A stretch of DNA of 64,000 nt from Rotaria sp. Silwood1. Its lineage: Eukaryota; Rotifera; Eurotatoria; Philodinida; Philodinidae. The translations under genes and the position numbers were made by a program. The notes beneath the pieces are model-generated. The model made no database searches and had not been told where the DNA came from. It worked only from the letters and a program-made list of their open reading frames with translations. This document shows positions 23,521 to 38,340 of the stretch, one piece after another. The stretch covers positions 868,001-932,000 of the forward strand of contig CAJNOP010000010.1 in assembly GCA_905250075.1 (NCBI GenBank), written 5' to 3'. How positions within the stretch are numbered: the stretch's first letter is position 1; each line of letters opens with the position of its first letter.

Positions 23521-25657
23521 TTACTGTTTGTTTAAACTGTCCGTTGGATGTTGATACTTTTCGACAAAATATTCAACCATACGATAGATTAATTCATATT
23601 GCCGATCAGTTTGAACAAGACCTGCAAAAAAAAGAATATTTTCATAAATAAATTTTACTTTTGTTGAAGAAAGCAAGTAATTTACCTGATCTTTGTGCAC
23701 GAATATGTTTAACTAAATTTGGAATATCTATTTCAATATCAAGTCCATTAGCACGAATTTTATTCAATATTGTATCAATTGCAATTGTTGCACCTGATCG
23801 ACCAATTCCAGCACTACAATGAACAACCATTGGTGACTTATCCAAACCAGCTGGATGCGTTTGCGCAATTCTTTCAAAAAATTCAAGAAGTATACCAAGT
23901 TGAGTATTGTCACGTTGATTTGATGCAAGTGGAGAATCTTCCAAAAAAAAAAAACAAAAACAAAATTAACTTTATGAATAAGAAATATTATTTATCGTAC
24001 CATGGTCACCCCATGCTAAATACTGCCAATGGAAAATGTCCCATGTTCTTCTATCTTCAGTTGTTATTCTTAATGTACGTACACGATAACAACAATCATC
24101 ATCTTTTAGTAATTGCTGTGATGATGATGGAAATGCATGATATGTACGTGATGTATTATGCCATATTTGTGGTGGACCATAATTTGATTCATTTATATTT
24201 TCAACTGTTATTGTACCATATTTTTTTGTTGTATGCAAATCAGGCCAATAACGTGCACATTTGTTCTATTTCATTAAAAACAAAATATATTTTAGGAGAA
24301 TTGGAGAAAATAGTATGATAAAACTCTCCATATAATAAAAAACTCAAGGGAAATTATGAAATATTGTTTGTAATAATGTGTTTAATTAAATACCTTCATG
24401 CCTTCTATTTCTCGTGTTATCATTATGATACATTTCACTAATTCTTGTTGTACCATATGCCAAAAATCATTAACTGTCACAGGTAATGGTCCTTGTGTAG
24501 CAATATATTCTCTTCTAATACCTTCATAACGCGTTCGAACGCGATTTCCATTCATATAATCTGTAATTAGATAATTTTTCAAAATAATTCGTGTTTCATC
24601 ATATGGTAAAATATTTCTAAATCGATTTCGAATTCTATTTTCTTGTTTTTCTCCATTTTTTTTATGATATTTTAATGATTGAGATTCATTTTGTTGATTT
24701 AATAAATCAAATTCTAAACTAAAACCATTTTTTTGTCCATTTTGTGATGGTGTTAATTTTGATAAATATTCACAACGTTGATGAATATCTCGAGCATAAA
24801 ACCAATTAGATGTACATGGTTGCACAAGACGAAAAGAAACACCATTTATTCCAACGAGAATATTATGTTTTAAATAAAAATGAATTAAATCATCTAATGA
24901 TTTAAAATGATCAATTTGTTCTTGTCGACCTTTACCATCAAGAAACCATTGACCATTTGAATACTTTATTTTTATATTAGCTATATTATCAGAAGTTTTT
25001 ACACATATAACATAATCACCAGGTGTAGTTTCGGAATCTCGAACAAGAAATGTACCATTTTGTCCATATTTATTTAAAAGAGACATAACTTGAGGATGTG
25101 ATATTGATCCATGATAATATCTAAAATATTATTATTATTAATAAAATAATCAATAAGAAAACTAATTTACATGGTTTTTTTTTTCTTTTACTTTTCAAAC
25201 GTTGGCATTTTTGCTAATATTGGAGTAGTTAATTCGATAATTTGATTATTGTTATCTCTAAGGTCTCCAACATTTCGACGATAATGATTAATCATATCAT
25301 ATAATGTTGAAAAACATTCTTGTTTTTGACCTAATTCAAAACCTTCATTAGTTCTTTGAATACGTATATGTGTTATTTCACCGTCAGTTTGTCTTTACAA
25401 AACAAAAATGAATAATTCAGTTTTTTTTTTTTTCATTTTCGTTTAACATTCATACCGAACTGAAAGTACATATGCATCAGGTTTTGAACGTGATGGACGT
25501 ACAAGAAAACTACCAGGAATATTTTTTTCTTGTAAAAGTTTTTCAGCGTCTAATACAGATAAATCTCGATGAAAAAAACTAAAATAAATAGTTGATGTAA
25601 TCGATTGATGTAATACAAGTTTGATTTTATTTACCCACGAGCTAACCGACTAGTCAT
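23521..25657 (-). CDS. PTPN11: SHP2/corkscrew-type non-receptor protein tyrosine phosphatase (two SH2 + PTP)
   Basis: Seven exons (minus): 25657-25635, 25578-25456, 25392-25192, 25120-24394, 24265-24001, 23937-23686, 23621-23521, joining to 563 aa (human SHP2 about 593). The protein starts [15 protein letters not shown], like SHP2 MTSRRWF. The N-SH2 has [10 protein letters not shown] and the C-SH2 has [16 protein letters not shown]; both keep the phosphotyrosine-binding Arg. The PTP domain has [29 protein letters not shown] and CARYWPD. The catalytic loop [11 protein letters not shown] puts the nucleophile near Cys487, and the Q-loop region reads [15 protein letters not shown]. The usual WPD loop reads W-G-D (LAWGDHD, around aa 443-446), so the conserved Pro is Gly while the general-acid Asp remains. 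SHP2 acts downstream of receptor tyrosine kinases in Ras/MAPK signalling. Whether this one is fully active is uncertain. Confidence 0.93.
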
Positions 25658-26364
25658 AGTTCTTAATAAAATATAGGTAAATATATGAGATTCATATAAA
25701 AATTATTTGTCATAATTTGATCAGCGAGAAAAATTTAGCGATAAAAATAGAATATTCAATTATTTTTTATCATTTATATCCAATCAATAAATATTTCATT
25801 GAAAAAATTCAAGAAAATGATTTCAATTCAAATGAAGTTGCTAAGTAAATAAATTTGACTTATTTTTGATAGGGATTCAATCACATAAATAATTGTAAAA
25901 TATTATAAACTGTATAATAACACCATCTGTCGAATAGTTCTATTCATTTTATTAAATTTATAGAGAAAACTTTTAATATATATTTATGTTCATAGACTTC
26001 AATTTCTCATAATTATTCTTAGATCTTTCTTCAGCTGAATTTGTTTGAATACTTCAACAATCTTGACTTTTATTATCGTTTGATTCATCTAACATTCCAA
26101 ATCTGTTTATAACAACAATGTTTGCTCTACACTTGTGTGTATAAGTTGAAGATAAGGTAACCACTTCATATAAGATAATTTTATTCAATCATATAAAAGG
26201 AAGGCGAGACAACTCTCTGTGACGCAAAGTACATAGTTACTCTTTTTTTTTTCCTCGTCTGATTGACTTTTGTGACACAGTCAGTTGTTTCATTTGAAAT
26301 TAGTTTTTGATACGTTTTACTTTTTCTTCATTTTACCTTCTGAAAAAAAAAATCACGAAATAAA
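25658..26364. other. Divergent promoter region
   Basis: Lies between the PTPN11 start (minus) and the 130-aa gene start (plus), so it should hold both promoters. AT-rich sequence; no repeat or RNA gene was recognised. Confidence 0.5.
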
Positions 26365-26828
26365 ATGGGTAATACATGTACATCAGCAAAAGACGAGCCA
26401 ACAATTAACAAACCTCCTCAACAAACTAATGTAACACTGTCAAAACTGGCATCTGAAGAAAATCCAAAGGTATCCAAACCTTCATCTGAAGAAGATCAAA
26501 GGGTATTAAAACCTACATCTGAAGAAATTCCAGCAGTACCAAGAAGTACAACTGAAGAAACTCCAACACCACCAAGAACTACAACCGAAGAAACTCCAAC
26601 ACCACCAAGAACTACAACTGAAGAAACTCCAACACCACCAAGAACTACAACTGAAGAAACTCCAACACCAACAAATGTTGATCTGCAACAATCGGAAAAC
26701 TCTCCAAGGATTAGTGAAGAAGACAAAGAAAAGGTTTGAAAAATGTTTCAAATAAAAAAAAAATTTTTTTTTTTTCTTAAAAAACAACTCTTTCTTTTTT
26801 TCAGGAAAATGCTGATGTTGACACTTAA
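26365..26828 (+). CDS. Small Thr/Pro/Glu-repeat protein with N-terminal acylation signal
   Basis: Two exons: 26365-26733 and 26805-26828 (GTTTG..TTTTTCAG intron), 130 aa. The start MGNTCTSAKDE fits an N-myristoylation signal (Gly2, Thr6) with an adjacent Cys5 that could be palmitoylated, so a membrane-tethered protein is likely. The rest is disordered: SEE-rich units, then an 11-residue tandem repeat (EETPTPPRTTT) present about three full times with degenerate flanking units, then a short acidic tail ending ENADVDT. No known domain; function unknown. The coding call is supported by the clean start, the intron and repeat units that stay in frame. Confidence 0.7.
26521..26672 (+). repeat. 33-bp coding minisatellite
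   Basis: Tandem 33-base unit (GAAGAAACTCCAACACCACC followed by AAGAACTACAACY) at 26554, 26587 and 26620, with a diverged unit before (26521) and a partial unit after (26653). Unit length is a multiple of three, so copy changes keep the frame. Confidence 0.9.
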
Positions 26829-26937
26829 ATACAACATTTTAACTCATTTACATTTTTTTTCACTTACATACTTGACTAAATCATACAAATAAAAAATAAA
26901 ATATTCTCAGTTTTTCTACTGTTTTTTGATTTTTTTT

Positions 26938-28616
26938 TTACGCCATCGATGACATAAGATTATTATTCATCATTGTTTTACTTCCAAACATCGAAGTTTT
27001 TGTTGTTTGTCCAAGTAATTTAAGATTTTGTCCATTATCTATTGCTGATATTGGTGTTCGTTTTTTAACTGTTAATTCAGGTGGTCCAATTTTTCGTCGA
27101 GTTTTCGGTAATTTTGAACGTGCACGAAGATGAGTATAAAAATTTGCAAATGTTTCAACAATAATCGGCATAGGTAAATCAATAATCAATACACCAGCAA
27201 CTAAAATAAATTGAAAAAAAACAATGCAAATTTAATTAAATCATGTTTCTATTTTTAATCTAAAAAGAAAACATCTATACCTGTTGAAACAGCACCAATT
27301 AACATTCCTAAGATAGTTTTTGGATAATAATCTCCATAGCCTATTGTTGACATTGTAATCATATTAAACCATAATGCATCAGGTATTGAAGTAAACATAT
27401 TTTCATTTGGATTTTTTGTCATACGTTCAGCATAATAAATTAATGATGCAAATACAGCAACAGCAATTAAAACAAAAAATATTAATAACCATAAAACAGA
27501 TGATGAATATTTCATTGATGTTAAAATAACTTTTAAACCAGGATGATGATTAAATAATTTAAATAAACGCATTGTACGTATTGTTGATAATAAATCAAGT
27601 GCTTCATTATCATTCACATTTAATTTCATTAATGCCCATGTAAAGAAAAACCAAAATGTTGCAAGAAAATCAATTATATTTAATGTAGATTTGCAAAAAT
27701 CTTTTTTACTTGGACTAACGATAAATCTTACAATTATTTCAAATATAAACCATGAATTACCTAAAATTAAAAACAAAAAAAGAAACAAAATAAATCAAAT
27801 TTGATTAAATATTAACATACAAATCCATTCAACAATATCAAATGTTGGATGTACTTGTTGTCGATTTAATGTTGGTGTTCGATCTGTTGTTGTTTTATTA
27901 ATATAAACATGAACAAAATCGATTTCAGTGATACGAAACATTGATAATGTTTGTAAAACAAAGGAAAGTATTGAAACAAGAATAAAAAATATTGAAATCA
28001 CAGTAACAACTTTAGCTATAGTGGATGATCGTGGTTCTTCAAATATTTGCCATATAATCATCATCATTTTTTTATATTTGGGTAAACGACCTTGTACATA
28101 ATCATAATTGTCATCCCAACCAAATTTTTTAAGGACTTCTTGTTTAGATGATCGTACAGTATCTAATTCTAAACTATCTAATATTGATAATGTTTCAGCT
28201 GTTGAACGATGTTTTGTATAAGTCATCCTAAAATTAAATAAAACAAAAACAAAAACAATACATATTCAAATTAGTATTTTCAATTAAAACATATACCAAC
28301 AACATGGTTCAACTTCTTCACGTTGTAAACCCCAATATGATAATTCATCTTCGAATAAAGGTCCACAAACATTTGTTGGATAATGTAATTTTCCTGTACG
28401 ATAATAATTTAATATTTGAGAAAAAACTCCTGGATGACGATCAAAAAAATATTCATTTAATATTGGATCATAATATGATAATTGTTCAGTTAATTTTGAT
28501 AAACGTGTAGCTGGTAATTTTTTTAATGTTGATTTTAATGTTTCAAAACGTGTACCACCTACATTAAGAATAATACGTGCATCAATATCTGAATTACCAA
28601 GTAAATTCACTGCCAT
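26938..28616 (-). CDS. Voltage-gated potassium channel, Shaw/Kv3-like
   Basis: Four exons (minus): 28616-28297, 28227-27821, 27760-27281, 27200-26938, giving 489 aa. The T1 tetramerisation domain (aa about 14-107) has [36 protein letters not shown] and VEPCCWMTYTKHR, the last being typical of Shaw. Six membrane segments follow. S1 is near [17 protein letters not shown]2 has [20 protein letters not shown]3 has [13 protein letters not shown]4 is short and charge-poor (IRTMRLFKL). S5 has [20 protein letters not shown]. The pore has [14 protein letters not shown] with the TIGYGD selectivity filter. S6 has [18 protein letters not shown], with PMP where Shaw channels usually have PVP. A basic cytoplasmic tail follows ([17 protein letters not shown]). 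Predicted plasma-membrane delayed-rectifier type K+ channel. Confidence 0.93.
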
Positions 28617-29149
28617 TGTTTATTATTATTTTTTAATTAAAATTTATTCACAGATTATGAAAAATAGCTTTTTTTTATTGCTTAATAAAAATCAACCTAA
28701 AAAGAAAAAAACACAAAAAAACGTTCCTATATGAAGCTGAGCTTTATTTCTGTGCATATCTTACCATTATGATGAGTGATGAAATCAATAAGAAAACTCA
28801 AGACTATTGATTATTATGATAGTAGTAATAGAAAAAAAAGAAGGAAAATTTGGTCTATTAATCATCGAACGTACGAGCAACAACAACAAGCAGCCGCCGA
28901 GATGGAGGAAGAACAAAATTAGGTTCTAGTTCCACTCACTCTGACGCTTTTGCCAAGCGCAACAAGTAAACGCGACCGAGAGAAGCAGGAATTTTTTCCT
29001 TTTTTTTCCTCTCGGAAAAGCCAATAGATGTATATATATAAAGAACGCAAACTCTCACAGAACACGCACACAACCAGAAAATAAGAAATAAGCAAAAACT
29101 ATGTGCGCTTTCTTTTCTCTCATTCACACACATAATACAGAGTCATTTT
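28617..29149. other. Intergenic, Kv promoter side
   Basis: Upstream of the Kv gene start and downstream of the stop of the nested-intron gene. It contains a short AT repeat near 29030. No gene recognised; the open frame at 28936-29133 looks like chance. Confidence 0.5.
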
Positions 29150-31403
<2,254 letters not shown>

Positions 31404-31840
31404 AATATTAAATTACGTTGTTCGACTGAAAAGTAAAATATCTGTAATAATTTTAAATTAACGAAAGTATAAAAAAAGAAACCATGACATCGAAAATTTT
31501 AACTGAGACAAGTCACCGAAAAAAAAATGAGCAGCCTTTCTTTTTCTGACTTGTTCGATGAAGCGTTTCATTTTATTATCATTATTGACTGTCAACCGTA
31601 CAAGGTGAAATTAGTGATCGTAATTCAAGGAAAAAAAAAAAAGTACAAGAAAAAAAAACTTTTTAATGAATATATGAGTAACTATTTTGTTTTGTATTTG
31701 TTGTTGTTGTTATTATTGTTATTGCTACTCTATTAAGATAAGTGATTAAAACATAAGTGAAGTACGACGATTTTGTTTCGATGGTAAACTCTAGAAATAA
31801 AATTTTTTTATTTTTTTGGAATTTCTTTTGATTCAAAAAT
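31404..31840. other. Intergenic spacer with TTG/TTA tracts
   Basis: Upstream of the lysine-rich gene and downstream of the ankyrin gene stop. It holds A-runs and a TTGTTGTTGTTATTATTGTT tract near 31695-31720. No gene seen. Confidence 0.55.
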
Positions 31841-34800
31841 TTATTCTTTTACATTAGTATGTTGTCTTATAGCTTCTAATTCTGTATCATACGATGTAAT
31901 TAATGTTTCAAGATATTTTTCAATTTCATCAACAGATCGATTTTGTGGGTTGTAAGCGTTTTCAATTAAGATTTTATATAATGATCGATTGATAACTATC
32001 TAACAAGAAAGAATAACAAGAAAAAAAATTGTATATATTGATTGTATCTCTAATAATATCATACATTATTATTATGAATTCGTGCTTCTCTTAATTTATG
32101 CAATTCTTCAGCAATTATTTTACGTCGATCATATAATTTCGTATATGTGCCAATTGAATGTGATGTTTGAATAATAATTTTACCAGATGATTCAAATCTT
32201 TGAAAAACAAAAATTGTTTTAAAAATGAAAGATAAAAAATAAAATTACTTTGATTCATCATTATGATCTGTTGTTGTTGTTGTTGTTGTTGTTTTTGATT
32301 TAGTAAAATTACGACGACGTTCTTGTACATGATCTTCATTTAACTTAGGAGTACTTATTCTTAATGATTGAACAGTTAATGAATGAGATTTTGAACGATT
32401 GTAAGATTTTTTATCATCTAAAGGTAATTTTGATTGTTTTAATAAATCAGATTTTGAATTTTTTGATGGAATCAATGAATGATTGATTGTTTGTTTAAAT
32501 GAATCATTTTTTATTTGAAAATTACAATTTTCTTCTTCAGTAACTAATGAACTTTTTTGTAATTTATATTGATGATAATATTTTTGAATACGTCGAGCAA
32601 CAATATTAGCAAGTACATTACCAGATTGACCTCCGTGTGTATAAACAAGATATTTAGTACACGCATCTTGATGATAATTATGAGCAAGATCATATGGTGT
32701 TAAGTAGTCACCCTAAATAGACAATTATTTATATAAGAACACTATTCAAATTAGTTTGCACTTTTCTAAATGAACATAAATGTTTTAAGGAAATTACGGT
32801 GCAATTTTTCTCGAAAGAAAAGAATTAGGCATTTCAAACAGTGTCTAGTCCCTATAGGAAAAAGTTTCAGTCTGATCAAACATGCTATGTGGAAGAAACG
32901 GGAGTGATTCTGTACTTCTTTTGTAGTGTAAAAGTTGATTTCGAGAAAAAAAGGAAAAAACAAATTTTCCTCTATGTATCAGAACTTTTGTTCTCTCGGA
33001 TGAAAGTAATTCAAAACTAGTCGAGTTCAGCAGTGCTAGAGTTTACCTGACCTATGTTGTCAGTTACTGTCTAATGAGAAATAATCATGATCAGTAAGAG
33101 ACTTTTGTATACAAAGAATAATTGGAACACGACTTTTTCTGCTACGACATTCACGATACTGCAAATCTATATTATCAATGAAAAACGATAAAAAAAACCA
33201 AATTGACGAAAACTATAAATTGTTTCACTCTTTTCTTACACAAACCTTTTCAAAAAAAAAGGATATAGAAACATCCCGTTTCTCTGCTTGAGAGTGTCTG
33301 GTCGAGCTGAAACTTTTTTTTCATATATACTATACACTGTTTAAGAGGAGTATAAAATTTGACGTCATTATTATTCCAGTATTTCATAGAAGATATCATT
33401 CGGAAATTTCGAGTCTATGACAACTTTTGCTCTATTGGGCAAGGATTATATGCTCTGAAAATTTCAAGTTGTTCTAACAAGCTGTTCTTCGGAAACTTCG
33501 AAAAGGAGATCCTTAAATTGTTGAAAATGATTGTCTAGTTGATTGTTTATGACTTCTAGTCATTCATTAGTATGGATTTCTTTTTATGAAACAACAATCA
33601 ACAACTGATTCATATCCAGAAATATGTCTATTTTCTCTATTTAATGATTGTTTTCTGTCTATGATATTCTCTACTTCCTACGGTATATTCCTGATCGAAG
33701 ATTATTCCTCATGTTCTTGCAGTGCTTGAATGTAAGTGCAAATGCTTGATTTTCTTGCTCAAGTGGCTATAAATATGATCACAAATGACCAATAAAAAAA
33801 GTTCACCCCAGTCGCAGGCAAATAATTCTAATACTTGATTGAATTCAATCATCCGTCACAATTATAAAAACTGTCTATTATGCATGAGATTAATTTTAGT
33901 TTCTTCAGTTTTACACTCAAAATGATTTGTTTAATAATAAAAATTTACAGGTTAAATACTGAAGTCTGTGACAGATAGGCGAAAGAAGCAAATATACATG
34001 AGTGAGCATATTTAGTCATGCTTAATGACAAAGAACATTCTTTCACTTTGACCATAGAAGCTATTATTATTTTATTCCAGTTGATTGTTTCAAGTGCGCT
34101 CATTCGTATGATTTTCATGAGTTTAGCACATGAGCTGCTTTAGACGTGCATATAACTCATGCAAACGTTCAAATGCTGATATATGGAAAGAGAGTCGTTT
34201 TGATGCAGACACATCTTGAGGTCTGTTGATGTCAAGCCCATGAAAAAGAAAGGTTCGATTTGGAATACTTGTCTAGAGATAGGTAAGTCAGAGTTTTTTT
34301 TATGATCTAAATCAAGTCTGAATTTTACTTGATTTGCCTCTCTCCGTATTCATCTCTTCAGGTTTAATTATACTGAAAAAAAGATTTTCGTAACCATGTT
34401 TTCATCTTTTATGATTTATGAGTCAGAACAATCGTATTTGACAGCTTAATTAATGTTGTAACCAGACGGAAGCTAGAGGACATTAATAAAAGAACCTCGT
34501 CAACTGTCTACTCCCAATTCCAATAGATTTCTACATAGTATTGTAATAAAAACTCGAAAGAATTATGATTACTATTGAGATTTGGATAACTAACCGAATT
34601 TTGATCTAAATATTTTACGCATATAGAAAACTCAACTAAATTAGCTTTCCTAAAGAAATTCAGAAATTTTGAACAAAGTGTCTTCGAGATATGAACCTTT
34701 CAAAAAATACATGTTATTTGCACCATGCATAGATAAGGATTTACGTCTTCAAAGTCACATATTATCGAACAGATTTTGTTCAAAACTTCTGAGTTTTCCC

Positions 34801-37249
34801 ATGGAAGTTCATCCAATTAAATTTCATATGTGCGAAAAATTTCCGATCAAAATTTAAAAATACGAGTTTTATGTAGTACCTATATAAGAAGAAAAAAATC
34901 ATTGAAATCAGAAGGTAACAACTGAAGAGATGCTCTTGTTAACCTCTCCTCTATGAAACGAGGAGAGTAAAAAATGAAACTTTAGTACACCGAAGTACGG
35001 TTAGGTATAGCACTTTATTCGTATATCAGTATATTTCGTTCATATGTTAATGTACTTTAACTAAATTTCGAAGTAATGAAATCTCGTTGCTTTTTCGACC
35101 TATCTCCTTTCCCCAATAACGGTTCCGTTCCATCTAAAAAGGATTAAGCACCTGCTAATGGCATAGTTAGCGTGTTGATCCCTTTCTACAACGTTTTTTT
35201 TTGCGTTTTGCGTTGCTTATCCTGATGTCAATTCTATTCTACTTATGAGCTTATATGAAATATTATTAATCTACTATTTTCTTAATATTTTCATGCTTAG
35301 TCTTCTTTTTTTTGTTAACAAATTATTTCTATTTATATTCTGTTTATTCATATTTCAAAGTAAAAATTTTTTCATATGACTTGCATAAAAATTAATTCTT
35401 AACGGATGAATATTTCAATTGAATAATAAAACATTAATATTTATTATCTATTACTTACAGCTAAATTTCGTACAAATGAATTAATTTTTGCTCCACATTC
35501 AATTAAAACTTGACATGTATCAATGTCACCTAAACTTGCTGCTAAATGAAGAGGAGTTCGATGTTCATCATTTTGAATATTAATTTTATTTGGATATATT
35601 TGAAAAATATATCGAATAACAGCTAAAAAAAAATTAATTAATCAAAAAAAAAACAAAACTTCTTCTGTTACCAAAAATTTGTGAATATTCTATTTTTTGA
35701 TTACGAATTTTATTAAGTGAAAGAGTATTTATTAATTCATGTATTGGACAATCACCACGTTTATTTTTTAACCATATATTAGCATTAGATTTAATTAAAC
35801 ATTTTAAACATTCAAGATTTCCATTGCATATTGCGTAATGACTTGGTCTATATGAAATTCGTAAAGAAAAAAGATTCAATATAAATTGTTTATGTAAACA
35901 TACGTGCGACCACGATTATCTTTATGATTAGGATTTGCTTTTAAATCTAGTAATAATTGACATGCATTCGAATGATTATGCATAATAGTATAAAACAAAG
36001 CTGTACAACCATTAATATCTTGTCCTAAATAATCTTTTAAATATTAAAAAAAAAAATTATTCAATTAATTTAATTCAAACCTTCTGTTGGACATTTATAA
36101 TGTTCTACTAACATATGAATACAAGAAAGATGACCATGATTTGCTGCACAATGAAGTGCTAAATAAAAACAAAAAATAAAATAAAATAAAATATTTTATT
36201 AATTTATACCACTAAGTGAATCTTTATCAACATGTAATTGATTGGCACCATATTTGTATAATAAACGTAATTCTTCAATATTACCTGAAAATGAAACATT
36301 GAATTCTTACAATGTTAGATGAATTATAATTTATGAGTTTCATGCATCATGAAATCGACTTCTAATGATAGAAAAATGTCTCATTCATCATTTGAATCCT
36401 TATTATGTTTAATGTTAGCATCAATCTTGTCTAGAAAAAAAATGAAGATAAACCGTTTCACATAACCTGCACTAGCAGCCCACATAAATGGTGTACGTTG
36501 TTGTTCATCAATGCAATCAATATCTACTCTATAATCCATGAATTTTTGTAAAATAGCCAAACCTAATTTAAAAATATTCTAATATATTATTTTGAAAATA
36601 TTTATATTACCTTTTTCTGAATCAATTTTTAAATCTTTATTTACCGAAACATCACATAATTGTGATGCATAATGAATAGGAAAAACACCATGAATATCAG
36701 GTGTATGTAGAGGTGCTTTATATTGAATTAGAATATCAAAAAGATGAAGATGTCCGCAGACTAATATACAAATATTTATTTCATTTTTTCTAAATTTTAA
36801 ATAAATTTACCTGTTATCCAGTGAATAACAGAACGAGATTCATTGTCAAGTAATTTAACATTTGCACCTTGTTCACATAAAAATTTCACCATAATTTCAT
36901 TACCATTCATGCATGCTAGAATTTATATTTATAGATGTTTTTCTTTTCAAATCTTATTTGTCAGCATACCTAAATGAAGTGCTGAACAACCTTCATTATC
37001 TTGTAAATTAAGAATGGTATCTTTTATTGAATCATCTTTTAATAAGAGATAAGCACAATCAGTAATTGTATTATCACAACAATAATGAAGTGCTGAACGA
37101 CCTTGTCCATCCAATTGATTAACATTAAACTAAAGAATTTATTTTAGGCAAAAAGAAAAAGAAGAAAACTTTCTTACGTATTCATTGATTAGTAATTTCA
37201 CTTGATTACTATCACCTTTTTCACATGCTTCAAACAATGACATCGACAT
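31841..37249 (-). CDS. Ankyrin-repeat protein with IQ-like motif (inversin-like organisation), probable frameshift
   Basis: Thirteen exons (minus): 37249-37178, 37129-36970, 36915-36811, 36760-36611, 36562-36467, 36284-36210, 36158-36081, 36033-35904, 35847-35672, 35622-35459, 32713-32249, 32197-32065, 31999-31841. They encode about 653 aa. About ten ankyrin repeats are recognisable (GRSALHYCC, CSALHLACMNG, SVIHWIT, TPFMWAASAG, SALHCAANHGHL, CTALFYTIMHN, RTPLHLAASLG, LTPYDLAHN). An IQ-like basic motif (ARRIQKYYHQYKLQ), a Ser/Lys-rich tail and a short C-terminal helix follow. Ankyrin plus IQ recalls inversin/NPHP2, but orthology is not certain. At the start of exon 11 the frame needed for TPYDLAH is preceded by an in-frame TAA, and the summed exon length is one base over a multiple of three. 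One extra A near 32700 would explain both. A 2.7-kb intron (32714-35458) lies just before it. Confidence 0.8.
32780..33400. repeat. Foldback in ankyrin-gene intron
   Basis: Inverted arms centred near 33088: AAAGTTTCAG (32861) with CTGAAACTTT (33307-33316), GAAACGGGA (32895) with TCCCGTTTC (33274), and AAACAGTGTCTAG (32837) with the complement of TATACACTGTTTAA (33338). No coding capacity. It largely fills the downstream part of the 2.7-kb intron. Confidence 0.7.
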
Positions 37250-38059
37250 TTTATTTAATGTATTCGTTACATACAAATAATAAGAAAGTATGTCTAAGAG
37301 CTAACGCTATGTCAATAAGATATATACGTAATTTGTCACGTTTTCTCTTCTTCTTTTTTTTTTTAATTATAAATATGAGCACAGAGAAAAATGAAACCTA
37401 AGAATAGAAAGACTCAGTTAACACTCATATCCTCTTGTTCTCAACATGCCATTAGAAAAATAGATAAAAGAAAAAAAAACGAAGAGTTGTTAAACATTAG
37501 AAAAGAAAAAAAGAAATGCAAAAAAAAGAAAATACTAGAAAAAAAAACTAATGAATACTAAAGAGATAAACATTAGATATTATTTGCATGGATTAATAAG
37601 TTGTCTAGGCAATTATTCGGACATTTTTAAGATAATTTATGAATTTATTTACAGAAATATATTCAAAATATTACATAGTTGATAGATTTTAATTGTACGT
37701 TTACAAGAATGATGAACTGTTGTTTGCATGTCATACATTTAGTATGTTTGTCCTATGAAATAAGAAATTTTATCCGGATTCAAAGATTATGTTTACTGAC
37801 ATTTTTTTTGTAATTATATCAGAGGTCTTTTCATACTTTCCTACAATAAAACTCAAGCTTTTTTTCTTTAACTCAAGATTAATTTTTGTAGTATACGTTA
37901 TAATCCATTTTTATCATTACTAGCATTTACTGACAACCAAATGGAAGAAAAAAACATGAGACTTTGTCAGCAACATACTAATATCCAAATTGCAAGCGAA
38001 ATTTTGAATTGTATTCAATTCATGAGTTTATATAATCTTTCCTTAAATAATAAAACCGG

Positions 38060-38340
38060 AAAAAAATAAGTGACGTAACCAAGGGTAGACTACGGCAAAC
38101 GTTGTCTTACCATACAAACAAAGAAAAACATCATAATTATCATAATTATCACTGTATTGTGTGGATTACCCTCAGGATTATAGAGCACTCCGATATCGCA
38201 CACGATCTTCCGATTACGTTGCTAAAATAAGATTATTATTTTACAACATAAAAATAGCTTGGGATCATTTTATAAAAAAACACAAACTTATTTTTCTTCA
38301 AATATGGGTGCAAACATACATGAATAGATTCTTTGTATCG
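38060..38340. repeat. Foldback element, diverged copy of 4290-4727
   Basis: It opens with AAGTGACGTAACCAAGGGTA followed by GACTA, matching the 4311 end of the TYW4-intron element. It continues with CTCAGGATTATAGAGCACTC against CTCAAGATTGTAGTGCACTG at about 4412. The right terminal repeat was not clearly found, so this copy may be truncated. Confidence 0.6.

Noticed and set aside
23770-24318. 182-codon plus-strand frame opposite the phosphatase
   Set aside because: Shadow of the conserved PTP exons on the minus strand; His/Met/Leu-rich composition typical of antisense reading.
26496-26787. Two long minus-strand open frames opposite the 130-aa gene
   Set aside because: They arise because the 33-bp minisatellite is open in several frames; the peptides are simple repeats (VSSVVVLGGVG) with no other support.
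34935-34965. Perfect 8-bp hairpin CTCTCCTC/GAGGAGAG
   Set aside because: Isolated short stem in an intron; expected by chance at this scale and not followed by a meaningful context.
35150-35215. Possible tRNA (ATGGCATAGTTAGCGTG followed by a T run)
   Set aside because: A-box-like word and terminator-like T run, but no B box and no pairing acceptor stem.
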